Origin: JACKII01 sp965202745
GTDB lineage: Bacteria > Pseudomonadota > Alphaproteobacteria > Bin95
Assembly: GCA_965202745.1 (NCBI GenBank)
Contig: CBDBCB010000020.1
Location: forward strand, 124,001 to 188,000
DNA: 64,000 nucleotides
Reading direction: 5' to 3'
A program made the translations under genes and the position numbers. Of the stretch, positions 1 through 9,234 are shown in pieces; the stretch's first letter is position 1; each line of letters starts with the position of its first letter. The notes beneath the pieces are model-generated. The model had not been told where the DNA came from. It saw only the letters and a list, made by a program, of their open reading frames with translations, and searched no databases.

Positions 1-1
1 C

Positions 2-379
2 CCGCTGGAGCAGCCCGCGCGGGCCAAGTATTTTGAGTGGGTCTCGTTCGTGTCCATGGAGTTGGACGCGACCTCGCTCTACGTGCTGCGTAGGCATGAG
101 GGGTTGCCGCATATCTATGGCGACGCTCCGCAGGCGAGCAAGGTCTGCCGCGAGTATTTCGACAAGATGATCAAGGCGAGCGCCGAGGACCTGGCCGACG
201 GGCGGCGGTTTTTGGTGGGCGAGCAGTTTACCGGCGCCGACATCTGCATGACCACCTGCATCGACTGGGCGGAGCGGTATGAGTGCCCGCTGCCGCGGGC
301 GTGGTTGGATTACCGCGAACGGGTGCGGGAAAGGCCGAGTTACGCGGCGGCGATCAAGGCGAATGCTTTGCCTGAGTGA
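2..379 (+). CDS. Glutathione S-transferase family protein, C-terminal part (5' end outside window)
   Basis: The reading frame is open from base 2 to the TGA at 377-379, so the gene starts left of the window. The visible 125 residues match the all-helical GST C-terminal domain: a long amphipathic first helix, then FLVGEQFTGADICMTT, which is the conserved N-capping box (GxxFTxADI) of GST helix alpha-6, and the usual RPSYAAA end. The thioredoxin-fold N-terminus with the glutathione site is not seen, so class and substrate cannot be given. A palindromic repeat follows directly. Family assignment is secure; function beyond that is not. Confidence 0.85.
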   Translation, partial: PLEQPARAKYFEWVSFVSMELDATSLYVLRRHEGLPHIYGDAPQASKVCREYFDKMIKASAEDLADGRRFLVGEQFTGADICMTTCIDWAERYECPLPRAWLDYRERVRERPSYAAAIKANALPE

Positions 380-389
380 GCCCTGCTGT

Positions 390-494
390 CCTTCATCTTG
401 AGCCGTTCCGGACCCTGGTCTGGGGCGAGTCGAAAGATGCGGGTTTTCTCAGACCTTTCGACTCGCCGCTGCGCGGCGGCTCAAGGTGAAGAGG
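390..494. repeat. Intergenic nested palindrome (REP/MITE-like)
   Basis: Outer arms CTTCATCTTGAGCCG (391-405) and its near-exact inverted copy ending at 492 enclose inner arms GGCGAGTCGAAAG and CTTTCGACTCGCC. It sits between two convergent genes. A related TCGACAGGCTCAGG palindrome occurs inside the 172-bp element at 61812-61983. It may also act as a bidirectional terminator, but no T-run is seen. Confidence 0.6.
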
Positions 495-501
495 CAGTGG
501 G

Positions 502-1056
502 TTAGGTGAGGGCCACCCACTCCTCCGCCGTTAGCCGCTGGGGGATATGCTGGGGGCAATTCCAGTCGTAGGCGGCGATGGCGACGGAGACGACGCGTTC
601 CGGCACGGCCTTGTAGCCTTCGGGGAACAAAGCCTGGACCAGGCCGGGGTTTTCGCTCGCATCCACGATCTGCGCCCGGCCCCAGAGTTTCAGGCGGCAG
701 CGGTTCGGGTAGTCCATCAGGAACAGTGAGACCCGGTCGTTCGCGGCGAGATTGCCTGCGCTCAGATACTGACGGTTGCCGCGGAAATCGGCCCAGGCGA
801 TGGTCTTTTCGTCCAGTACACGGAGGAACCCCTGCGGGCCGCCGCGGAACTGGATATAGGGCCAGCCGTCCTCGCTGACGGTGCCCAGATAGAAGCCGTC
901 GCGGGCCTGGATGAAGGACGCCTCGTTCGCGGTAAGGGTGTCGCGCCGGTCGATGTCATCGGGCAGGAAGCGCTCGCCCGCCTTGGCGGAGCCATACCGC
1001 TCCTGTGCGGCGCGGACGGACGGGGTGAAGGCGATTTCGGCGAAGGCGCGGGCCAT
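502..1056 (-). CDS. Pyridoxamine 5'-phosphate oxidase-fold (PPOX) family protein
   Basis: A 184-residue protein of the FMN-binding split-barrel (PPOX) fold. GFYLGTVSEDGWPYIQFRGG is the first strand pair of the barrel, and RGNRQYLSAGNLAANDRVSLFLMDY carries the typical 'N-x-x-R-V-x-L-x-x-x-D' strand. The start at 1056 is preferred over longer forms because AGGAG lies 8 bases upstream and the extra upstream residues have no family match. Members bind FMN or F420 or act in general redox or stress roles; the substrate is unknown. It is convergent with the GST on its left. The gene is intact. Confidence 0.85.
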   Translation of the reverse strand: MARAFAEIAFTPSVRAAQERYGSAKAGERFLPDDIDRRDTLTANEASFIQARDGFYLGTVSEDGWPYIQFRGGPQGFLRVLDEKTIAWADFRGNRQYLSAGNLAANDRVSLFLMDYPNRCRLKLWGRAQIVDASENPGLVQALFPEGYKAVPERVVSVAIAAYDWNCPQHIPQRLTAEEWVALT

Positions 1057-1300
1057 AGCGGTTGCTCCTGAATGGCGGTCGCACTGATTTAGTGTGCGGA
1101 ATAGGTGAAAATAGAGGCGGCCAGGGCTTGGCTTGTTGCAGGCAGCGCAAAGGCGGTAGCGGTATGCCTGCCATATCGCCAATTTCTCAACATTCCGAAT
1201 TCCCGGAAGTGCTATGCGCTATCCGGGAATTCGGTCGGTGGCTGGTATCACAGACATTGCATCCATGACAGCGGCGGAATGACGGGTTAGAAGTAGTCCC

Positions 1301-2497
1301 ATGACCGCCATCACCCTCACCAACCAGGAAGCCCGCCGTCTGTTCCTTGCCAAGCACGGGCTGGCCGGGCCGTTGAAGCAGCGGCTGACCCAGGCCTCTC
1401 TGCTGGAGAGCATCCACGGCCTGGGCTTTGTGCAGGTGGACAGCATCAGCACGGTGGAGCGCGCGCACCACATGATCCTGCACGCGCGCAACCACACCTA
1501 CCGCCCGCACCGGCTCGCCAATCTGCATGAGCGCGATGGCAGCGTGTTCGAGAACTGGACCCACGACGCGGCCTATCTGCCGACGGCGTTCTATCCCTAT
1601 TGGATGCGGGTGTTTGAGCGGCGGCGGGAAAAGCTGCACGGCCGCTTCCACCGCTATCACGGCCCGGCCTTCGCCGCTAAGCAGCAGGAAGTGCTGGCGA
1701 AAATCACTGGCGGTGGGCCGATGATGGCCCGGGAGTTTGAGGGCAAACTGGACCCGGACTCGGAGAAATGGGGCTGGAATTGGCACCCCTCCAAAGCCGC
1801 GCTGGAGTACCTCTGGCGCACTGGCGGCCTGGTGGTGAAGAAGCGGGAAGGCTTCCAGAAAGTCTATGACCTGCCGGAGCGGGTAGTGCCGGGATTTGCA
1901 GAAATGCAGCCGGTGAGCGATGCCGCACTGGTGGACTGGGCCTGCACGGCGGCGCTGGAGCGGCTGGGCTTTGCCACGCCGGGCGAGCTGGCAGCGTTCT
2001 GGGACGTGATCTCGCCCGCCGAAGCCGCAGCCTGGTGCGCCGCGCAGCCGGCGGGTGGGCTGGTGGAGGTCGTGTGCGCCGCCGCCGCGGCGGACCGAAA
2101 GGACAAGCGCGCCTATGCGAGGCCGGAGACGGTGGAGCCGGCGCACGATCTGGCGCCGCCGCCGGGCGCAGTGCGGGTGCTGAGCCCCTTCGACCCAGCG
2201 ATCCGCGACCGGAAACGGGCGGAAGCACTGTTCGGCTTCGACTACCGGATCGAGATTTTCGTGCCGGAGGCCAAGCGCAAATATGGCTATTACATCTTCC
2301 CTCTGCTGGAGGGCGAGCGCTTCATCGGCCGTGTGGACATGAAGCGCGACCGGGAGGCGGACGCGTTGCGGGTCGCCGCGCTGTGGCTGGAGCCCCGGCT
2401 GAAAATGACGCCGGGGCGGACGGCGAAGCTGGAGAAAGCGCTGGCCGAAGTGGCGGCGTTTGCAGGCGTTTCGCGCGTGGTGTTTGCAGATGGGTGA
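1301..2497 (+). CDS. Winged-helix DNA glycosylase of the YcaQ/AlkX (HTH_42) family
   Basis: A 398-residue protein with the full length and motifs of the YcaQ/AlkZ-like family, which unhooks interstrand crosslinks and removes bulky alkylated bases. Residues 35-50 read LGFVQVDSIS, which contains the QxD catalytic signature of the YcaQ branch (AlkZ has QxQ). ERAHHMILHARN and the late RVDMKRDR and LEPRL segments are also typical. Three tandem winged helices are expected; the N-terminal one (residues 8-45) is clear. The gene is intact, ends in TGA and stands alone. The repair role is inferred from the family; damage specificity is not visible. Confidence 0.88.
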   Translation: MTAITLTNQEARRLFLAKHGLAGPLKQRLTQASLLESIHGLGFVQVDSISTVERAHHMILHARNHTYRPHRLANLHERDGSVFENWTHDAAYLPTAFYPYWMRVFERRREKLHGRFHRYHGPAFAAKQQEVLAKITGGGPMMAREFEGKLDPDSEKWGWNWHPSKAALEYLWRTGGLVVKKREGFQKVYDLPERVVPGFAEMQPVSDAALVDWACTAALERLGFATPGELAAFWDVISPAEAAAWCAAQPAGGLVEVVCAAAAADRKDKRAYARPETVEPAHDLAPPPGAVRVLSPFDPAIRDRKRAEALFGFDYRIEIFVPEAKRKYGYYIFPLLEGERFIGRVDMKRDREADALRVAALWLEPRLKMTPGRTAKLEKALAEVAAFAGVSRVVFADG

Positions 2498-2730
2498 CTG
2501 CGGGGAGCGTGAGCTTTTCCTGGCGTTGGGAGGCAGGCGCAGAAGCTGGTCCCGCCTCTACCGCCAGGTCTTCGCCCGGCGATCCGGCCGGGTAAGGTGC
2601 CACATTATGATTGAATAAATTATCGTGCTTTCCAGGCTGAATACCCGGCCGTCAGCGCCGGGCAGAAGGCCGGGATCTCAGCGAGAGGCTGGCTCAGATC
2701 AAAGCCGCAACCCGTGCAAACCCTCTGCCG

Positions 2731-3057
2731 CTACTCCAGCGATTTCAGGTAGGCGATGAGCTGCTCCACCTGATCGGGCGTGAACTCAAAGGCAGGCATG
2801 TCTTCATGGCCGACCATGATGCCCTCCGCCAGTGCTTCTTCCAGGGATTCCGGCGGATAAAGCTTCGCCACTTCCTTGAAAGGCGGTGCGTCAGGGTTGG
2901 GGCTTTGATCGCCCGGCGCGATGGCATGGCAGCCGCCGCAATTCTCCACCGCCAGATTTCGGCCGATGCCGGAGAGCTGCACATCCATCCCCGCCAGGGC
3001 AGGCGCAGAGGCCGCGGCGAGGGCAGCAAAACAAGCGAAGGTGGCGCGCAGCAGCAT
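2731..3057 (-). CDS. Small periplasmic c-type cytochrome (single heme, class I)
   Basis: A 108-residue secreted cytochrome. It starts with a signal peptide (LLRATFACFAALAAASAPALA, cleavage near residue 22). The heme site is CGGCHAI (CxxCH, about residues 40-44), and a later HEDMPAFEFT supplies the methionine ligand in the usual 'M-P-x-F' context. The C-terminal helix EQLIAYLKSLE is the standard class I ending. It should carry electrons in the periplasm; its partner cannot be told from the neighbours. A TAAAC/GTTTA repeat array (3416-3510) lies about 360 bases upstream of the start. The gene is intact. Confidence 0.88.
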   Translation of the reverse strand: MLLRATFACFAALAAASAPALAGMDVQLSGIGRNLAVENCGGCHAIAPGDQSPNPDAPPFKEVAKLYPPESLEEALAEGIMVGHEDMPAFEFTPDQVEQLIAYLKSLE

Positions 3058-3415
3058 GATCGGATCCGGTTAGTGACGTCGCCCCCATAATACCGCGCGC
3101 CGGGGGCCGGTGTCGAATGGTTAGGGACTTGGCAGAGGATTTGAGCGGGACCATTGAAATGCCGCCCGCTACCATAAAGGTGGGAGTCAATACCGGCGAC
3201 CTTCTTATGAGGCGAAGGCCGGGCTTGATTTGACCGGAAACGTCCAAGCCAAGCCCATGAAATACTGTATTTGAGTAGCGGTATTCTGGCCGCAGGGAAA
3301 GCGTTCCTTATCGGCTGGCGGTTAACCAGATAGTAACAATCCTGCCCGTATACTTCCCGTTGCGCACCGAGAGGGTTTGGCCGCTTTTAGCCATTGTGAC
3401 CGCCATAGCCGGCGG

Positions 3416-3510
3416 TAAACCGGAGGTAAGCGCAGAATAAACTTTTGATAAACCGCACCTAAACTGTTCGGGGCTGAAACGGTTTAGTTTTGCGCATAAA
3501 TGTTTAGTTT
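3416..3510. repeat. TAAAC/GTTTAG array, copy 1
   Basis: TAAAC occurs at 3416 and then three times at 11-base spacing between about 3438 and 3464 (TAAACttttgaTAAACcgcaccTAAAC). Inverted GTTTAG motifs follow at about 3482 and 3502, the last separated by GTTTAGttttgcgcataaat. The same design recurs at 43155-43250 (inverted) and 49644-49757. It fills part of the 580-base gap between the cyclophilin gene and the cytochrome gene, where I see no other gene. I know of no named element with this form; clustered protein-binding sites are a reasonable reading. Confidence 0.7.
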
Positions 3511-3640
3511 TGCTGATGCCGTTTTTTTTGGAGAAAGAAATCGTGGTAACTGGGTAATAAAAGGCGCTTGCGCCGGATGGCCTCCCGGACCGCCGCAGGG
3601 CAGCGGCCGGAAACCATAACCGGGCCAGCCAGATACGGGC

Positions 3641-4180
3641 TTACTTGACGTCCGCTTTGACCTTCATGCTGATGATCGTGTCCGGGTCCTGGACGACACC
3701 ATTCATGGCGCTGATGCCCTTCTTGATGCGGTCCACGTGCTGCATGCCTTCAGTCACCTGGCCCCAGACCGTGTACTGGTTATCCAGGTGCGGCGAGCGG
3801 TCGAACATGATGTAGAACTGGCTGTCGCCGCTGTTCGGATTCTGGGAACGCGCCATGCCGACAGTGCCGCGCTCAAACGGCGTGTTGGTGAACTCGGCGT
3901 CGATGTTCTGGCCGGAGCCGCCGGTGCCATCGCCGCGCGGATCGCCGGTCTGGGCCATGAAGCCCTCAATGACGCGGTGGAACTTCAGGCCGTCATAAAA
4001 GCCCTGGCGGGTCAGCTCCTTGATGCGGGCCACGTGGTTCGGGGCCAGGTCCGGGCGCATCTCGATGGTGACGGTGCCGGTGCGAAGCTCCATCAGCAGC
4101 ATGTCTTCCGGGCTGGCTGCCTGTACGTCACTACCTGCCATCATGCCGGCGACTGCGGCCGCTGCAACTGTCTTGTTCAT
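3641..4180 (-). CDS. Periplasmic cyclophilin-type peptidyl-prolyl cis-trans isomerase
   Basis: A 179-residue protein with a signal peptide (residues 1-21, ending VQA) followed by a compact bacterial cyclophilin domain. KFHRVIEGFMAQTGDPRGDG carries the catalytic arginine and the Phe/Met/Gln active-site residues. GTVGMARSQNPNSGDSQFYIM and LDNQYTVWGQV complete the fold. It speeds proline isomerisation during folding of exported proteins. The gene is intact and convergent with nothing on its left; a repeat array lies downstream. PpiA is the nearest named relative, but I do not assign the symbol. Confidence 0.92.
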   Translation of the reverse strand: MNKTVAAAAVAGMMAGSDVQAASPEDMLLMELRTGTVTIEMRPDLAPNHVARIKELTRQGFYDGLKFHRVIEGFMAQTGDPRGDGTGGSGQNIDAEFTNTPFERGTVGMARSQNPNSGDSQFYIMFDRSPHLDNQYTVWGQVTEGMQHVDRIKKGISAMNGVVQDPDTIISMKVKADVK

Positions 4181-4255
4181 GGAATAGTCCTCAAGGGTTA
4201 ACGAAATTGCGGCGGACCCTACCCACCGAAGCGCCCGCGGGCAAGCAGGCCATGC

Positions 4256-5245
4256 TCAGGCCAGGCGAACCCGGTCGCCCTGCAGCAGCGATTCCTTCAG
4301 CGCAATGACCGCAAGGGATGAGCCGAGCAGCGCCTCCTCGGCAATCGGCGGCGGCCCGCCCTCGCGCGCCGCGGCAGCGAACGCGGCCAACGCCGCCGGG
4401 TGTCCCTTGTCCTGAGAGCCGCGGCTACGACGGGTCTTGCCGTCCCGCACGGTGGTCAGGCTGCGGAAATCCTCGATCCGGAACACCTGCCCAGCGCAGA
4501 AAACCTCAACGCTTTCCTTGCTGTAGGCCGCATCGCCGAACGTCGTGTAGGCGATAGTGGCCAGGCTGCCATCGGCGAACTCCAGCTGAGCGCCAAAGTC
4601 CTCCGCCGGGCAGCGCCCAACCTGTACCGAAGCCGCCTGGACCGCTGCAAATGGCGCGCCCGCCAGGTGCTGGGCCAGGTCGACAAAATGGCAGGCCTCG
4701 CCCAACAACCGCCCCCCACCCTGCTCCTGGTCGGCTTCCCAGGCGCCGGTCCCCGTGGTGCCGGCCCCAGCGGCACCAACGTTAACCCGGATGAAGATCT
4801 GACAGCGGCCTTTGAGCGCTTCCAACTGGGCAGCTACCTGCGTGGTACATGGCGCAAACCGGCGATTGAAGCCGACCTGCAGGAAGCCGCTGGAGCCCTG
4901 GCGCGCCTCGACAACCTGCGCCAGTTGCTGCCGGTCGAAGGCCAACGGCTTCTCCACATAGACCGCCTTGCCTGCGGCCAGGGCCCGAGCCGTCAGCGCG
5001 GCATGGGTGCCATGGGGCGTTAGCACGAAAACCGCCATGATTTCCGGATCTTGCAGTACCTCGTCCGCATCGCTGACGGCCTGCTGAAAGCCGAACCGCT
5101 CCCGCGCCAGTCCGGCACTCAACCCACGGGCAGAAGCGACGGTCTTGAGCCGCACACCCCGCAGTTTCGCCAACCAGGGCAATAGGATCGTCCGCGCAAA
5201 TTGCCCGGCACCCAGTACGCCAACCACGAGAGGCCTCTCCCCCAC
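4256..5245 (-). CDS. Gfo/Idh/MocA-family oxidoreductase half of a split two-domain oxidoreductase
   Basis: This is a Rossmann dehydrogenase of the Gfo/Idh/MocA family. GVLGAGQFART (residues 9-19) is the NAD(P)-binding loop, and VEKPLAFD (around 96-103) carries the conserved EKP lysine. It overlaps the upstream zinc-type dehydrogenase by 127 bases in the -1 frame. In many polysaccharide loci these two domains form one long protein, and the sequence reads on smoothly if a G is added to the run at about 5239-5243. It is therefore likely the C-terminal half of a frameshifted gene, or less likely expressed by -1 slippage. The GTG start at 5245 may be only apparent. Substrate is probably a nucleotide sugar or sugar (inference from context). 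Confidence 0.75.
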   Translation of the reverse strand: MGERPLVVGVLGAGQFARTILLPWLAKLRGVRLKTVASARGLSAGLARERFGFQQAVSDADEVLQDPEIMAVFVLTPHGTHAALTARALAAGKAVYVEKPLAFDRQQLAQVVEARQGSSGFLQVGFNRRFAPCTTQVAAQLEALKGRCQIFIRVNVGAAGAGTTGTGAWEADQEQGGGRLLGEACHFVDLAQHLAGAPFAAVQAASVQVGRCPAEDFGAQLEFADGSLATIAYTTFGDAAYSKESVEVFCAGQVFRIEDFRSLTTVRDGKTRRSRGSQDKGHPAALAAFAAAAREGGPPPIAEEALLGSSLAVIALKESLLQGDRVRLA

Positions 5246-6426
5246 TTTACCACTGGCAGACGGATCGGCGGCGCAGGGTCGGCGGCCAGGGGGTCGCGCG
5301 CCGGATAGTCCAGGACGATGCCCAAGTGCGGTTCGGTCCGCTCGGCCATCATGCGGTAGGCGCCAGCGGCCTCAGCGAACGGCAGACGGTGCGCGGTCAG
5401 GCGCTCGACATCCAGCCGGTCCGCCGCCAGCAACTGCACCACGGTGCGCAGGTTCTCGGTCTCTGTCCATCGGACATAGCCCTCCGGGTAGGCCATGCCC
5501 TGGCGCTCATAGGCTGCGTCGTAACGGCCAGCGCCGTAGGACCGGGCGGTAACGATCGAAAGCTCCTTGTGCATAAACGGCCGGTACGGAAATTCGGTAC
5601 CACTGATGCCGACCATGCATACCGTCGCCCGGTCGCGGGCGATGGCTGCTGCGGTCTCAAACGGCTCTGAGCGTTCGGTCGCAGCGGCCAGGATGACAGC
5701 GTCGCAACCAAAGCCGCCGGACGCCTCTATCACCGCTGCGGCTGGGTCTCCATCGGCCAGGCAAAGCACGCACTCCGCACCCAGGCTTTTGGCCAGATCC
5801 AGGCGGTCGCGGTCATAGTCCAATGCCACAACGCGAGCCCCGGAAAGGCGGGCAAACTGAAGCGCCAGCAAACCTACCAAACCCGCACCAACCACGCCGA
5901 CCCATTCCCCCAACCGCGGCCGAACCAGCCGCACGCTGTGCAACGCGACAGCGCCCAGAGTGGCAAAGCACGCCTGCTCGTAAGGCACGCCAGGCGGCAG
6001 GTTAACCGCCAGATTGCCCGGCACCAGGTCGACATCGGCATGGTTCGCCTCCCCGGCCCCGCCGATGGCTACGCGGTCACCGGGCCTGAAGCGTCCCTCC
6101 AGGCCGGGCCCCACGGCCAGCACCTCACCGGCTGCCGAATAGCCCAGCGGCATAGGGTCATCGAGCCGGGCATTGACCGACCGCCAGGCCGCTCGCAGCC
6201 CGTCCCGCTGGACCTTGGCTCGCACCTGATGCACCAGATCAGGCCGGGCGCGGGCTTTGCCCAGCAAGGACTTCCCGGCAAAGCCCGTTACCATACGCTC
6301 TATCAGGGAGGCCCGTACGGCAACCTGCAATTGTCCCTGGCCAACACAGGGCCGCGGCACTTCAACCAGGCTGACATCACCTCCTCGTGGATTTTGTGCC
6401 AGCTGTCTCAACGGTTCATTAACCAT
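5119..6426 (-). CDS. Zinc-type alcohol dehydrogenase half of a split two-domain oxidoreductase
   Basis: Residues 1-380 are an MDR-type dehydrogenase: PLGYSAAGEVLAVGPG is the catalytic-domain core, and GVVGAGLVGLLALQFARLSGARVVALD is the nucleotide-binding fold. The opening RQLAQNPRGGDVSLVEVPRP is typical of 'bi-domain' MDR-MocA oxidoreductases found beside heparinases and glycosyltransferases. The last ~45 residues after VVKWG are out-of-frame translation of the MocA domain; the true continuation is the adjacent frame. The segment ASLIERM is shorter than the usual ASLVSAGTERM, suggesting a small in-frame loss. It is divergent from the glycosyltransferase at 6564. Probably a pseudogene. Confidence 0.75.
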   Translation of the reverse strand: MVNEPLRQLAQNPRGGDVSLVEVPRPCVGQGQLQVAVRASLIERMVTGFAGKSLLGKARARPDLVHQVRAKVQRDGLRAAWRSVNARLDDPMPLGYSAAGEVLAVGPGLEGRFRPGDRVAIGGAGEANHADVDLVPGNLAVNLPPGVPYEQACFATLGAVALHSVRLVRPRLGEWVGVVGAGLVGLLALQFARLSGARVVALDYDRDRLDLAKSLGAECVLCLADGDPAAAVIEASGGFGCDAVILAAATERSEPFETAAAIARDRATVCMVGISGTEFPYRPFMHKELSIVTARSYGAGRYDAAYERQGMAYPEGYVRWTETENLRTVVQLLAADRLDVERLTAHRLPFAEAAGAYRMMAERTEPHLGIVLDYPARDPLAADPAPPIRLPVVKWGRGLSWLAYWVPGNLRGRSYCPGWRNCGVCGSRPSLLPVG

Positions 6427-6563
6427 CGTTCGTCATCATCCCTCAACCAACGGCTATGGCTTGCGCCCTGGCCCTAGTTTTGGGGATGAAATGATGAGGA
6501 AATGGTTAACGAAGCATCACACGCCTAACGGTCGTTTGACCAAACACGGCAGCGCGCCAGCCA

Positions 6564-7907
6564 ATGCGGCTGGCGGTGGTTACCAGCCGCCTGCCTCTGC
6601 CGATGACCCGGGCTGACCAGATGACGGTCGCGCACTGGCTCGCCTATCTGTCCGCCAGAGGTCATCAGGTGGAACTGTTCGCCCTGTCCGGCAAGGCACC
6701 GCCACAAGCGGAGGCCATGGGCTGGTTAAACCACCATTGCGTAAAAGTGCACCTGTTCCGCCGCTCCCGTTGGCGGGCAGCGCTGGGGGCCGCTCTGGGC
6801 TTGCTGCGTGGGCGGCCCCTGCAGGTTGGCTATTTCACCGACGCCGCACAATCGCTGGCAGTGCGCCAGGCGGCGAGCCGGTTCGACGCCGTCTACGTCT
6901 ACTACATGCGCAGTGCCGAATTGGCGCGGGGTGGCCTGGCAGCGCCGGCGGTCCTGGGCCTGCAGGTCTCGCAGATGCTGAACATTGCCCGCATGTTGGA
7001 GACATTCCGGCCTGGGCTCGAACGCATGCTCTACCATCTCGAAGCGCCTCTCGTGCGCCGCTACGAAACACGCATCTGGCGGCATTTCAACCGATCGGTA
7101 TTTGTCGGACCCGCCGACCTTGCTGCCGTCCAAACAGCCTGCAACTCCGCCAATCTGCCGCTGATCGACAATGCCCTGCTGCTGCCCCATGGCAGCGACA
7201 TGAGCACCCGCCCCCCTGCGCCTGCGGATGATGGCAATACGGTGATGTTTCTCGGCGGGCGGGCGACCAACACGAATGTGGAGGGCGTGCAGTGGTTCGT
7301 GCAGGAAGTCTGGCCATTGGTCAGGCAGGCCCAGCTCTCGGCCCGGTTTATGCTTGCAGGGCGGCGGCCGCGCAAATTCATCCAGGCCCTGCATGGCCAG
7401 GACGGCATTGAAGTACTGGGTGAGGTGGCCGATCCCCTACCACACTTGGCCCAGGCTACGGTCTGCATCAGCCCGGTAAGGGCAGCGGCGGGCATGCAGA
7501 ACAAGCTGCTGGACTATTTCCGGGCCGGAAAAGCCGTCGTCGCGACCACGATCGCCAACGAAGGGATTGGCGCGCCGCCCGCCCGCGCCATCCATCTGGC
7601 TGACCATCCGGCGCAGTTTGCCAAGCATATTCTCAACCTTATGGATAATCCTGCCGAGCGGCACGCCATGGGCAAGGCCGCACGGTCCTTTGCCGAGCAA
7701 GGCTGGAGCTGAGAAGCCTGGTTCAGCAAGCTGGAACAAGCGATTGAGGCTATGATCCGCTATCCCCGGCCGATCCCGTTGCACGCCCCAGCACCGGTTT
7801 CGGAGGGCTATGAACTGCCGGCAAGCGTTCCAACCTATGGGATTGCAGAGGCAGAGGCACCCTGGAATGCCAGCCAACCAGCGTCGGTTTCCGGCGAAAA
7901 CGCATGA
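6564..7907 (+). pseudogene. GT4-family glycosyltransferase with premature TGA at 7710-7712
   Basis: It starts MRLAVVTSRLPLPMTRADQM and has the C-terminal GT-B donor site GGRATNTNVEGVQWF...SPVRAAAGMQNKLLDYFRAGKAVVATT, so it is a retaining GT4-type transferase resembling those of PEP-CTERM/exopolysaccharide systems. Translation stops at FAEQGWS, but the frame continues with EAWFSKLEQAI, the normal helical end of GT4 enzymes ('S-W-E-x-x'), to a TGA at 7905-7907 that overlaps the next ATG as ATGA. The stop therefore replaces a conserved Trp (TGG to TGA). The truncated product lacks only the last ~65 residues and could retain some activity. Confidence 0.8.
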
Positions 7908-9234
7908 CTGCCACAACACTCCGCGATGAAGGCAGCGTGGCAGCAGCAAAATCCGTCTCCGCCTGTCTGCTGCTGCTGTTCACCGTTGGCTATTACCTCT
8001 ATGCAGACCTGCCGCTGTCGCCTCAATTGCGTCTGCCTGCGGTTGGGGCATCGTTGGCGGGTGGGGCCTGTTGGTCTGGCACTTGGGGCAGGTGCGGGCG
8101 GGCGATCTGGTTTTCACAACCGCCATCATGGCAATCACGCTGGCGAGCCTGTTGCTTAATCCGGCATTTTATGAGGATACAGAGTTACAGCGCTTTTCCG
8201 CGGACTATGCCACGTCCTATCTTGTCTTTCTGGTCAGCCTGCCCATGGCGATAGGAGTGATGGCGGGGCTCAGGTTACTGGTGCCGGAGTCCCTGGCGAG
8301 CGCCGCCCTCGCCGCAGCGGTTCTGATCCTGACCGGGGTTGCGGCGGAGCATTTCGCCGGACTGAGTGCCGTCTCGGAGCCCGTGCGCGCTGCTTTGTTC
8401 GCGAACGAGATCATCTATGCCGAAGACTTTCGCGACCAGCTCATCTACGGAGCGGTCCGCGCCAAGCTGTTCACCAGCGAGCCGTCCCACGTGGCGAAGG
8501 CTTTCGTTCTGGCATTAATGGCCTGGTATGCGGTCAGCACAGGGTTTTGTCGTATTCCGGTACTGTATGGGTTGCTGGCAGCCGGCGTGTTGCTGGTGAA
8601 GAGCCCAGGCATAATGATGGTATTGCCCGCCATTTGGGCTTGCGACCTGTGCCGGAGGCGTGGCAGCGGCGGGCTGGGGCTTTTCGTGCTGGGTGGCGTG
8701 CTTGCCGCCATTGCAGCGGCGTTGGCGGGGCAGGCGCTTTTTCCGGACCGCTTCGCCCACATCACCAGCGGGCGCGACAGTTCCTTCATCATCCGAGCCT
8801 CACTGCCATGGGAGATCCTGGCGCAGGTTTGGGCCAAGCATCCGATGTTCGGCCTGGGCTTTGGCGCAAAAGAAAGCGGCATCCCCTATGCCATTTCAGC
8901 AGGCGGGGCCCTTAGCCGGGACCTCAACTTCCTGCTCGGCACCAACGCCCCGCTGGGCAATAACGACCTGTTCATTGGCATGATCCAATTGGGACTAGTC
9001 GGTAGTGTGCTGTTCGCCGCTGCTTTACTGTGGTTCTGGCGGTTCTCCTGCGGGGCCTATTGGCCGTTTGCCGCCGCGGCGCTGGGCGGCTATCTGACAC
9101 TGATCGGCGGCATTAACGATCCCCGGTTTTGGGGAGGCTTTGCGCTAATCACTGCGGCGGGAGCCGCGGCTGCCCGGCTAGATGAAACCCGTCGAGATGG
9201 CAGGCCAGCGCTTCGGCAATCTGCGCAGCGATAG
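7904..9234 (+). pseudogene. O-antigen ligase/polymerase-like membrane protein, frameshifted near 8045
   Basis: Translation starts at the ATGA overlap with the upstream glycosyltransferase, runs through two membrane segments to LPAVG, then the frame is lost. It resumes as GGWGLLVWHLGQVRAGDLVF and continues through about nine more hydrophobic segments to 9234. One missing G in the GGGG run at 8045-8048 explains the shift. The large periplasmic loop with HPMFGLGFGAKESG resembles the 'HN-x-x-L-x-x-x-x-E-x-G' region of Wzy/WaaL-type proteins. It probably polymerised or ligated the locus polysaccharide (inference). Its 3' end overlaps the convergent heparinase by 86 bases. Confidence 0.7.

Noticed and set aside
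2731..3250. Longer gene overlapping the cytochrome on the minus strand (2891-3247)
   Set aside because: It is an out-of-frame shadow of the cytochrome gene without family features.
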